A stretch of 64,000 nt of DNA, taken from positions 744,001 to 808,000 of the forward strand of contig JAHLMK010000004.1 in the NCBI GenBank assembly GCA_019915135.1, read 5' to 3'. A model generated the notes under the pieces. It was not told the DNA's origin, did not search any database, and saw only the letters and a list, made by a program, of their open reading frames with translations. Made by a program: the position numbers and the translations under genes. Source of the DNA: Strobilurus pachycystidiatus. Taxonomy: Eukaryota > Basidiomycota > Agaricomycetes > Agaricales > Physalacriaceae. The stretch's first letter is position 1, and each line of letters starts with the position of its first letter. This document shows, piece after piece, positions 54,242-64,000 of the stretch.

Positions 54242-57200
54242 ATGTCTTTTGCACCTTCCAAGCCGGAAGCTAATCGCCAGTCGTCGCGACGCACTACCGC
54301 GAACTCATCCCTCTCATCGCAGACCGTAGCAGCTGAGGCAGCTCCCTCTACGAGCTTCAATCGACCAATTTCTGACGCGTCTATTCGCTCACAAAATCAT
54401 TCCCTCCACAATTTATCTACCCCACCGAGTAATAATGCAACCGAACAGGTTTATTCCACCTTGTCACAGTCGCACAACTCCACCCATACTTCCCTTGATC
54501 CCCCACTTCCACGAATACGCGCTGCATTCTCGGACCCTTCCGCCAAGCCATCGCGACGGTCTGCCACTGCACCTGCTGCTTCATCCTCCGCAAGAGGTTT
54601 ACCATCCCCGTCTGGTCCTAGAGACCGATCTAATTCCATCTCTTCGTCAATCCGATCGACAAGCCATCGTGGTACGATGCCCTCATCCAAGGCCAAGAGC
54701 GGAGAACGTTTGCGCCCGTCTGAGCCCAGAGGTATGTTTCTAGACTTCCCGCCATGTCGTTCTCTTTGGCTGACGGATTACCTCGATTAGCAGACCTACC
54801 ACTCTCATATTCCACGTCGGCGAGGAATCGTCGGTCCCGTAAGTCTCTCTCGTCATACCCCCACCATGCAATTCGTAACTTACCTCGTACTATATAGCGG
54901 AATCATCTGCTCGACCGTTGCCGACACCATCCGGTACGTGTTAAATCGCCTCCTCGTGACGCGTCATTAACTTCCCTGCAGTTTCCTCCGCATCAACCTC
55001 CAAATCCACCGGTCAGACCTCAAGTCAAAAGCGTATGTGAATGGCACTCACAAGTCAATGTCATCGACTCAATTCCTTGATTAGCATCTTCATCCGCCAA
55101 TTGGTCTCCTTCCATCACGGAGAGCACACAAGGTGCGCTCTGTCTCACATGTAGAGCGACCCCATGCTGACATGTAAATGAAGCTAACCGTATGGGAGCA
55201 AGAAACCCTCATTCAAGGCCAGCAACACAACCATCTGGTAGGCCTTTCTCTCACCAGACCAACGGCGCGGCTTTTGATCACGTCCGCCCTATCATAGCCG
55301 CATCCGCCACGAGGTTAGGTAACACCAGCTTTGGTTCTACTCAACCAACCTCAACTTGTAAGTGCATGACCTTGCTATCAACCAAGTCGATTTCTCAACA
55401 CGTACTCGCTTGCTACAGTCGGTTCTTCACCTCAAAGAACTTCCTTCTCCGATCTGCATTCTAGCGTGCATTCGAAGCCAACACGTCCGTCCTGTAAGTC
55501 ATTTCTGCACTCCAGCGTACCTAATACTCACATCGCTGCAGTGTCAACCGAGGCCTTTCCAACCTCCGGACACTCCTCTCCTTCGCCCGCATTAGCCGGC
55601 GCCCATCGATATACTGGGCGCCCAAGGAGTTCCCCAGAACGCGGCTCCTCTGCCACACATACCCCAGTTTCTGGCCAAGCATCGCCATTGTCACCTCCAC
55701 CCTTAGGGTCGTTGTCTCCTCCATCAACGTCGCAGCTTCGCGGTTCCCCTACGCCACAGAGAACGCCGGCAACTTCCCTATCATCTGCTACGTCCATCAG
55801 TCGTCGAAACGCTAGCGATCCTTCTCGCGGGAAAAGCATGTCGGCGTCTCCCGCTCTTGATGCTCTACCGCAACGTCTTGCTATCGATGACATGAAGCGT
55901 TTACTCTCTAAGCCTGCGTCTATCATGTCCGCGTCTGATTCGGACGGCTATCGTTCTATGGGCGGTCATGCGCCGACTAGGAGAAAAACAGTCGCTAGTA
56001 GTGATGATGACATGGGTGGTGGCGGCTATCGAAGTTCGCCAGGCCGGATGAGTGGTGCATTTGCCGCGAACAGATTCGCATTGAAGGACACCAGCCCAAA
56101 CTCTGACGCGGAGGAGGACAGCCCTTCTCTTACTCTTGAACGTCCCACGCTCCCTTTACCGACGACCGTAAAGCGATCTCCATCAACAGAGAAGCGAAGG
56201 AACACTCTGAAGCGCCGCCCCAGCAATGGGAAACAGTCTCGGAACCTTTCCATCTTCCCTGCGTCGTACACGGAGTCCAAGTCGAAGTCGACCAGCTCGA
56301 ATACGGTTTCGAAGCCGAGGTCAATATCAACGAGTACTACGCCCCGGCATCAGGAGCTTGTTCCAACAGATCACCCGACTGTTAATGGATTAACGCCGGC
56401 GAGTGCGCTCATCATGGCCTACAAGCAGCAACAGGGGAAAAAGTCTTCCGAAGACAGTGAGAAAGAGAAAGGACCAAGTGACAGTCCCGCGACTTTGGGG
56501 AGGGCGTCTTCTTCCAGTCATGGTCCGGATAATGCACCACAGGGATCTTCTACGCCTCCGACCTCAAGCACTCCGCCTGCTAGTACTACTATCGAAGAAC
56601 CTTCCACGCCATATTACACCGTCTTCGGGTCCAAGTCGGGCAAGATCGTTGCAGTCGGCGGGCCTGAGGATGCCTGGTCGGAGTTCAGTCTTGGCTCTGG
56701 CTTCGCTGCAGGACTTGGAGCAGGCCTTGGGTTGGACGTGACCGATAAGGCAGTCACTATCACTGCTGGGAAGCCTCGCTCATCGAGACCCTCAAGTAGC
56801 GGCTTGGGCAAGACTCTGACTCGCAAGATGTCAGGGCGCTGGCGGAAAGGTAGCACAGCGGCTGATGACATAGAGTGGGAGAGGGTCGAGCCACCGTCGG
56901 CCAAGTCAATGGAAAAGGAACGAGATAGGGAGAGGGCGTACCGGAGTGAGAAGACCGTGCCCGAGATGGAGGAGCGTGGCCGCATGAGCCTCCAAGAGCG
57001 GCGGGGTAATCATCGGAAGGCTGTCGTCAACGGAGATACGAAAGCCCTGAGCGTATCCATCGAGAGCCACGCCATACCCATCGAGGCTTCTGATACGCCA
57101 CTCAAAACACCGATCTCGAGTAGTGCCCTCACGACTCCAAAGTACGACGAGAGCTCTGTCAGTTCCCCCAGATCTCGGAAGTCTGAACCAGCCGGCGGTA

Positions 57201-58360
57201 GCAAGCTGTGGAAATTGATGAAGCGGATAAGCACCGGTGGTCTTCGGGATCGGTTTGTCGACGAGTCGGCCACTGAGGCACCTCCTCCAGTTCCTGCTAT
57301 TCCCAAAGATTATCTTTCCATGGCGGGGGGTCCGAAGTCGGTGGATGGACACGGTGCTAGTCGCCATCCGGAACTCATCTCGCGCTTCCAACCTCATTCC
57401 TCACTTTCACAGCCTCGACCTTCCCTCTCCACTGTCACCGTTTTTCCGACAACTGGAACCTCCTCCTCCTCCCCAGGCGTGGCAAGACCCAGCACGACCA
57501 CTCGTTCTTCCTCCCCTGGCTCGTCAGATGTTGCCTCCTCAAAATTCTTCAATCGTACGCAATCGCAGCGCTCTTCTTCGTCATCGTATGGCGAAGAATT
57601 GGTTCCCCCAATGCCGAGCGCGCTCGTCGGTCAGCATATCATCCCTCCCAGTGATCTATACAAGTTGACGATGCGTGTTTCTATTGAAGAAGACAACCGG
57701 GCCAAGCTTATGAAGCTCCGGACAAAGCGCTCGACCTCCTCACCCGAGAAGTGGTCAAGAACATCCATGGGAATTGAAACACCTTCGCTTCCCGTTCCTC
57801 CCAGCCAACGCCGCATCAAGAAGGATCCCAGCCGACCTCCTTCACCCACTATCCCCGAATTTTCTACTGACGCCCCCATCAATGCCTTCGCCAGTCACAA
57901 ATCCTTATCCACGTCTTCTCCCGACGCGAAATCTGGGCGCCCATTATCACCTCCCCCTCCGAGACCTTCTCGAAGCCCTCATCGGCCCAGTCCAACTTCA
58001 TCAACTAACCCTAGTCGTGTTACATCGCCTATACCTGCCGCTCCTCCTCCACTCCCTGATCAACCCACCAATAGCCTTGATCTAAGGCGAATGTCGACCG
58101 CTTCACATGCTACTGCCCGTCCAAAGTCATATGCCAGCACCTTTGGGCCTTCCTCTACACCGCTTACTGCCCAATTCCGCGACAAGGCTCCGCCGAAGCA
58201 GGCATGGACGCAGCAGGAAAAAGCTGAATTATGGGATGATCTCTTGGAGAGGAGTGCACGCGCAGGAGGCACTCTACACCTGAAGGGTGGAGACGGTCTG
58301 GCATCTGACCAGTTGCGTTTCTCTGGAGTGAGCACGGACATGGGTAGTGAGACCGAGTGA
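54242..58360 (+). CDS. Very Ser/Pro-rich disordered protein of 1245 residues, unrecognised
   Basis: Eight exons: 54242-54731, 54794-54838, 54898-54933, 54982-55032, 55085-55132, 55184-55357, 55419-55493 and 55542-58360. All seven introns are in phase 1, and exons 2-5 have only 36-51 bases each. An in-frame ATG at 54164 would add 26 residues. The composition is Ser, Pro, Thr and Arg with many SP and TP sites, suggesting a phosphorylated scaffold. Possibly ordered parts are a Gly-rich segment at about 655-700 (YYTVFGSKSGKIVAVGGPED, GSGFAAGLGAGLGLDV), a helix KLWKLMKRIS near 855, and the C terminus (AWTQQEKAELWDDLLERSAR, then LRFSG). No known domain is recognised and no function is proposed. Confidence 0.82.
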
Positions 58361-59030
58361 TCTCTTTGCTTTGAGTATCAGTTTGCTTACATTTGCTGTA
58401 TCTTAAACTTTCCTTCGTTGTTCGTGATACCCCTGCTCTGTATGACACTCACGCGATGTCGACGCTGCTTTCTGTGTATAGTTCAGCCATTTTGTATATT
58501 TGGACTTGACTCCCTACGATTTACTTCTCTTACACACGTATTTTCCACCGTGGGCCTGGCTTCACAGACCTAGACTATCCTATCATTCAGCTGTATACTA
58601 GGAATACCATTCTCCAAACACTTGATACCCACTGCATAGCCGCAGTTGTAATACCTCAGTTCAAGTTACTCCGTGTGCAGAGACTATGGCATGGTAGGCT
58701 AGATGTACGTCTCAATATAAATGCCCTTTGTTTGAATCTTTCGTTGCTTATACCCAAAGGAGCGTTCAAAGCTAGGGAGACTTATCGATCGCATACTTTT
58801 GTAGGAGTAAGGACCAGCTATCAATTCTTCCCTAGTCCCTTCGAACTTCTCATGTTTATGAACCATTTGAGACGCGTTGTTTATACGTGTGTACGCGCAC
58901 GGTCAAAGGGCCCGTTCCTCGGCGTCCGTTTTGGGATATCTCTCCACGTCACTCACACCTTCTGCTCTCCGAACTTTGCGTTCATCCACTCATTCAAACT
59001 CTTTTCCAACTTCTAGCGCAGACTCTTAAC
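58361..59030. other. intergenic region, no gene seen
   Basis: 670 bases hold the 3' flank of the long Ser-rich gene and the promoter of the next gene. The frame that continues upstream from the next gene's start is likely leader, because the ATG at 59031 begins a compact membrane segment. A CTTCTAG string just before the start could be an intron acceptor in the leader. Confidence 0.4.
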
Positions 59031-60112
59031 ATGGGCAGCTTCTTTGGCGACGTTTCCATCGAAACAGTTGTTACTGTCGCCATCGTGGCCGCAGCCGCCG
59101 GTTTCGCCACCGTTCAACTCACCTCTCCCGCCGCCGCCGCACCCCAAAGCACGGACTCTCCCGCAGACCCATCCAAATCTTCAAAGAAGAAGGCTAAAGC
59201 GAAAGCGAAAGCGAAGGACGAGCCAAAGTCTACCTCGGAGGAGAAGGATACGTCCAAAGCAGCCCACGCGGCAGTGGAAGCTATCCCCGGAGACTTTGAT
59301 GCACCCAAGGTCGACATTGACGCTTCAGTGCCGCCCATTTTTTCGGCGACTGCTCCCAAGAAGAAGAACAAAGGAAAGAAGAAGAAGGGGACCACTACGG
59401 ATTCTCAGACACTTTCTTCCTCCGGAATATCCATCTCAGAGCCACCCCAGCCTTCCGAGAAATCAGCCACAGCCAAACAGCCCCTTGAAGCGCCGGTGCC
59501 GGTACCGGTCATAGAACCAGTCTCCCAGGTTCCGCCCAGGATTGAGACTCCGGAGTCGGTTACCAGTGAATCCGACGAGTTGAGTGACTGTGTTACCGTC
59601 AGTGTGTTGGTTTCTCATGACTTTTGCAGTGCTTCGCAGACAGGAAGAACCACCCCCACGCGATCTACCACGTCTGAAAGCTCTTCTCGTCGCGTTCCTG
59701 CTGCGGGATTCTCGTGGGGAGATTACGAGGATGGCCACGACGTTGAAGACGACGACGAGGGATGGGGTGTCGTGAGGAGGAAAGGAGCACGCAGCACCAA
59801 CACCGTCGTTCCAGCAACCGCAAACAGTGAGTCTTTTCACAATATTATGACCTCTCAACGCTTACAGAATCATCAGAGCCCGCCACATCTTCCTCCGAAC
59901 CTCTAACGAAACGTCAGCGACAGAACGCCGCGAAGCGTGCTGCAGAGAAATCTCAAAAGGCAGAAGCAGAAAAGGAGAGGCTTGCGTTGCTTGCTAAGCA
60001 CAAGAGGGAACTCGAAAAGTCGCGAATGGCGGAGCAAGCCTCCAAGCCAAGCAAAGTCAGCGGAGGGATGAAGGCCAGCGTTGATGACAACGGAAAGCTG
60101 GTTTGGGAATGA
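59031..60112 (+). CDS. Small membrane-anchored Lys/Ser-rich protein, unrecognised
   Basis: Two exons, 59031-59826 and 59868-60112, give 346 residues. A single hydrophobic segment at 11-30 (VVTVAIVAAAAGFATVQL) predicts an N-terminal anchor. The remainder is disordered: two Lys-rich patches (KKKAKAKAKAKDE and KKKNKGKKKKG), a Ser/Pro-rich middle, an aromatic-acidic motif GFSWGDYEDGHDVEDDDEGW near 240, and a C-terminal coiled coil (QRQNAAKRAAEKSQKAEAEK) ending in DNGKLVWE. The frame is open across 59582-59630, so no intron is needed there, although splice-like signals exist. The function is unknown. Convergent with the beta-galactosidase gene, 125 bases apart. Confidence 0.85.
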
Positions 60113-60237
60113 ACCTTCCAGGTCGCGTTATTTTTTGGTTTACAAGTCATTTTTATTGAGGATCCATACACATATACCTAAGTACCTACATTGCACGCGA
60201 TAATCGACGTTTAAATGTTGCATATCACACCCAGAAG

Positions 60238-63200
60238 CTACGCATACTCGAGTCGGTCCTCCGTCCATCCAGGTTGGAGATAGGTGCCATCGAAATCACC
60301 AAATGAGCTTGCATACACGCCAAGGACGTTCCATGCTACGTCGACTTTGGCAGGGTCCGCGCTTTGTGACCATACGTTCAGACCGATGGTATTCGAGCCA
60401 CGATAGTTCAAGATGCCCGGAGGAACGGGGAATGCCTGGAGAGCGAAGTGTCAGATCGTCATAGAGGGTTGCATGAGAGCCATTACAATCTGATGTCCAA
60501 TCTGAGGAACAAACTTCCCATACTGATATCTGCGAAAGAAAGATGGTCTATGCAAGGACCAGCTGAGACTCGAAAATACTCACCCGTTGACGTACAGCTG
60601 AGCACGGAGATTACTACCTTCGGGCGCGCCGAGGATAAACTCCAACGATGCATCAAACCCAACCGGAATGCTGAGGTTCGTCGTGGTTCTGAAGAATCCG
60701 ATCCGTCCGCCTGGAACACCGGCATCTAACTCGCGATCCTCCCAATCACTGTCGTCAAAGCCAGGAAGGTGCCATCCTAACCTTTCCGCGTGCAAGCCGC
60801 CCTCCGCAATGACACCTCGAACAGGATCAATATTGGCCTCCCCTCCTGCATTGCCGGCTAACTTCCACTCTGTGAAGTTACCACCTGCCAGAGTCGCGTT
60901 GAGAATTCCCCTAGGTTGAACTGCATAGCTGCGCTGGTCGTGGCCAGAATGGTCCATGACCACTGTGAGCACATTCACAGCGTCATTCAGCGTCGCGTTC
61001 GAGAACGATATATTCAGTGCGCCACTTGCTGCCGTCGAGGTACCAGGGAAGCTGCCGAGATATACATCGTTCAGCCACGCTGACCATCCGAAGGCCGTAC
61101 CGCCCTGCAAGTTCAGCGCAACACCGGTGGGTTCAGCGCCTTCGAAACGTCCTCTAAAGATCTGGACTCCAGTATGGTACCCATAGTCGTCTGCGTACAG
61201 GGAGACTGGTGTCGTGAGGTTGAGTGGGTTGGGACTCGTAGTCTTGTTCGCAATCACCCATCTTGAATCGTCGTATGATAGGTTGCTCTCAGGAAGAGCA
61301 TCCGAGTATTTCCATCCTGAGAGAGTCAGCGAGTCATGCAACTTCCGCGCAGACAAGGAAGGCCCGGATAGTGATGCTTTGAGAGTACCATAGGTGGTGC
61401 GTCGTGCACGGACATCCTTCCCATTCCACAGTAGAGTCTTGATCGAGGTCGGCGCCCACACCTCAAGAATAGTCGTCTCATTGAGGTCACCGGTGACGCT
61501 CGCAACGGTGCCATTGTAGACCAACGACCTGACGAGGTATGGTCCTGTCACAAAGCCAATCTGTGTGGGAGGAGCCAGTGGATTCTGCGACAACATCGGG
61601 GCCCAGAATCTGTACGCAAGAGACCGGGACAGTAGAATGACGCGGAAGTTGTCAAACTGAATGACTCCTTGCGACTTTTGCGCTTTCCACGACACGACAA
61701 GATCCTTCCCAACAGTGTGGAAGGAGCTACCAGTCCCGGAAACGACACTGCGTTTTTTGAATCCGCCAAGTATAGCGAACTCGCCAGATTCACCGTCAGG
61801 GACCCAAAGGGCTAACACGGATTTGTTGTCCACAATGGAGTGCGAGAGAACCTCAGCAGTGGAATACAGAAGCGTGTTATTCCCGAATGTGAAGTCCGTG
61901 ACGACGATTTTAGACTGGCGTCCGGCTAGTGTGATTGGTGCAGCGAACTGGGGAACAGTTATGTTTCCAGACCTGGTGGTGATGCCCAGCGTGAAGTCAT
62001 CTGTATCTTTGTTGGCTGAATCTATGTGGCGCAAGACGTAAAAGCCTGCTTGAGTTTCGGGGTTCCTGAGCTCCGTTGCACCGACAGTCGTAGAGGAGGT
62101 AAGGGATGTGGTCAAGTTGTTCGGTCGGTCCGTCATCGTGAGATCTTGTGCAGTACGGAAGAATAGACTGATGAGTTTCGTTTCGGCGTATTTGTCCTGC
62201 AGTAAACGACTCTCGAGGATGGGAGCAGAGTAATCATAGGAAGTGGCGACTATTGGGGTTGCGAATCCTCCCCAGTTCGTTCCGCCTGTAGATATTAGAT
62301 GATCCATTCCTCGGAAGGAGATTGATGGCAATTACCGTAAAGCATATATAGCGAAATCATGGTGATCCTTTGGGCGGCCAGGTCTCGATAGAACACATTG
62401 ACAAATTCAGTGTCAAGCAGGGTCCCTGGGCCACCGCAGCCGCCTTGAGGACCACCCCACGGGTTGTAAGAGCCTCCCTGGAACTCGGGGATGAACGAAG
62501 GCTGAGTCGGAGACGCCAGATCAAAGGTTGTAAAGTATCTGAGCAGAAATAAGGTCCATGTGAGCTATCAGTGGGCAAAGCCAGAAAGAGCAGCAGCACT
62601 CACTCGACGGTCTTAAACTCAGGTACATTGCCGCACTCTGATAAGTTGCAAGACCAGCATGAAGGGTATCTTCCCGAAGAGGCGGTGAGCACATTGTATG
62701 TACCAAAGATTGGAACATACGAGTCAATGCCGAATAGATCTTGTTCTCCTAGTCCGGGCAGGTAGTCTTTGCTCCAACCTAGAGGACGAGGTGAGCTATT
62801 ATGACATGGCTAACACGACAAGACTCGGGAACGCTCACTGTTCCCATTCGGCCCGTTAGTGAGTAATGGGCAGGTAACACCGTTATCTCGTGCATTATCT
62901 CCAAGGTCCGCCATGTATTGCGCAATAGGAGTATTGATAGAACCATTCTTGAGTCTTTGAGGACCGATCTCATTTTCGACTTGTTGTAAGAGCTGGACGA
63001 ACAATTGAGACTCAAGTTCACCATGAAGAGAACACTCACGATGGCTCCACCATTGGAGAATTGATGGGCCACTGAGACTTTATTGGCAGCCGTCATAAAC
63101 GGTTCCCATGCGGCGGTATAACGAGGATCGTCGTCCCTCAAGCCTCCATAGGCACCAGTGGTGACCCAGAGCGCGAAACCTCCTGCTGTGGTCTCTGCAC

Positions 63201-63694
63201 TAGGTGGCCATGACGGTGAGATCGCGCTGAGTAAGGAAGGCCGCATGACTTACTTGACGTACGGCCCATTTCGCATTGTGACGAAGAGTCCAACTTCTTT
63301 TGCCATGTTCAACAATAGATCAATGTTACGCGCGCCAGTTTCGAAGTCAACGGTTCGGTCGTTCGGTGCGTGAAATCCCCAGTGACTGAGAGGTGACGTA
63401 TGAACGGTGTGCTCAGAGAACGACTGGGACCATTTACAGGTAGATGGAGACTGTGTTAAAGCCAGCCGCTTTGACTTTTTGAAGTATGTCCATCCAGACT
63501 TCGGGAACAGGGATTCTCCATGGATGGAACTCTCCGCTCCAGACGAATGTACGTTGTCCATCGACCATAAGACTATAATGATCCCACTGAATGCGATCTG
63601 AGAAGCCGGTGTCGTGGACTGGCCACTCAGTCTGAGCGATGCAGAGAACCAGAACTCCGCAGAAAACCCATAGTAGAGTCCAAAAAGAGTTCAT
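60238..63694 (-). CDS. lacA: Secreted beta-galactosidase, GH35 (LacA type)
   Basis: Nine exons, 63438-63694, 63254-63385, 63040-63199, 62839-62992, 62604-62778, 62336-62538, 60584-62285, 60487-60529 and 60238-60435, give 1007 residues, the normal length for fungal LacA. A signal peptide ([20 protein letters not shown]) precedes the mature protein. The catalytic barrel holds [34 protein letters not shown] and [19 protein letters not shown] carries the acid/base Glu and [14 protein letters not shown] the nucleophile Glu, followed by LYGGTNWGG. Many NxS/T sites in the long C-terminal part (jelly-roll domains in this family) fit secretion. It would release galactose from plant cell-wall galactans. 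The 43-base exon 8 is needed to keep the frame. Confidence 0.95.
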
Positions 63695-64000
63695 CTTCGA
63701 ATAGGACGTCTGTCCTGGGGAAAGTCCCAGGCAGGGCGTATATACTCGTTTTCTCAGACGGCCCGCTAAGTCATGGGACAACATAGTAGTGAACTTCCAG
63801 TGCCACAGGTGATATCCAGTACCACGTCGTGCATGTGTCCTTGGCGATGGAGTGTATCATCTTTCCCTGGCGTATGACCTATTGAGTCACTGCAGAATCC
63901 AGATGAGCGGGTTTTCAAGTTCTATCAAGCTGCGAAAAGGGAGAGAGACAAGTGAAGGAGAGCTCTGGAGCTGCACTGCAATGTACTCGACGTACCTTTT
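63695..64000. promoter_or_regulatory. Upstream region of the beta-galactosidase gene
   Basis: These are the last 306 bases of the window. On the minus strand a TATATA-like string (GTATATACG near 63738) lies about 45 bases before the start codon and could be a TATA box. No other gene is visible. Confidence 0.45.

Noticed and set aside
59582..59640. Intron of 32-40 bases in the membrane-anchored Lys-rich gene
   Set aside because: The frame is open through the segment, whereas removing either candidate intron shifts the downstream frame.
1..64000. CRISPR arrays, operons, ribosome binding sites or prophage
   Set aside because: The sequence is clearly eukaryotic nuclear DNA with spliceosomal introns; no regularly spaced repeat array was seen.

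Overview
The window looks like a stretch of nuclear chromosome from a mushroom-forming basidiomycete (Agaricomycetes). Genes are packed on both strands and interrupted by many introns of about 40-60 bases with GT..AG ends. Several proteins belong to families abundant in this class (DUF6535, DUF7330, a secreted-type GH29 alpha-fucosidase relic, a long LacA-type GH35 beta-galactosidase). All exon models below were joined by eye from splice signals, reading phase and family conservation; no alignment was run.

Layout. 1-3.0 kb: the 5' part of an F-box-like gene (-) and an unrecognised Ser/Pro-rich protein with four copies of a short basic motif (+). 3.0-10.1 kb: a gene-poor block with an 826-bp transposon-like element with 46-bp perfect terminal inverted repeats, a patch of short tandem repeats, two divergent intron-containing tRNA-Leu genes, and a decayed GH29 alpha-L-fucosidase gene (-). 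10.1-20.5 kb: an RA-PH adaptor (+), FACT subunit Pob3 (-), alpha-actinin (+), cofilin (+) and RNA polymerase subunit Rpb10 (-). 20.7-36.9 kb: a DUF6535 membrane protein (-), an ankyrin/SEC-C-like/MYND protein (+), SDH assembly factor SDHAF1 (+), mitochondrial ribosomal protein uL29m (-), Rad50 (+), a DUF4436 membrane protein (+), a DUF7330 protein (+) and mitochondrial She9/Mdm33 (-).

37.2-64 kb: NADPH-cytochrome P450 reductase (-) carrying a one-base frameshift, a membrane-anchored SET/SMYD-like protein (-), a Vnx1-type vacuolar cation/H+ exchanger (-), an unrecognised Ser-rich protein (-), the Chl1/DDX11 Fe-S helicase (-), SDH assembly factor SDHAF4 (+), a very long Ser/Pro-rich disordered protein (+), a small membrane-anchored Lys-rich protein (+) and a secreted GH35 beta-galactosidase (-).

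These are mostly independent housekeeping genes rather than a pathway cluster. Themes recur: chromatin and genome maintenance (Pob3, Rad50, Chl1, Rpb10), actin (alpha-actinin next to cofilin, with an RA-PH adaptor nearby) and mitochondria (two different succinate dehydrogenase assembly factors, uL29m, She9). I found no convincing undescribed multi-gene system. The most notable items are the CPR frameshift, the inverted-repeat element, the GH29 pseudogene, the four-copy motif protein and several unusual introns.
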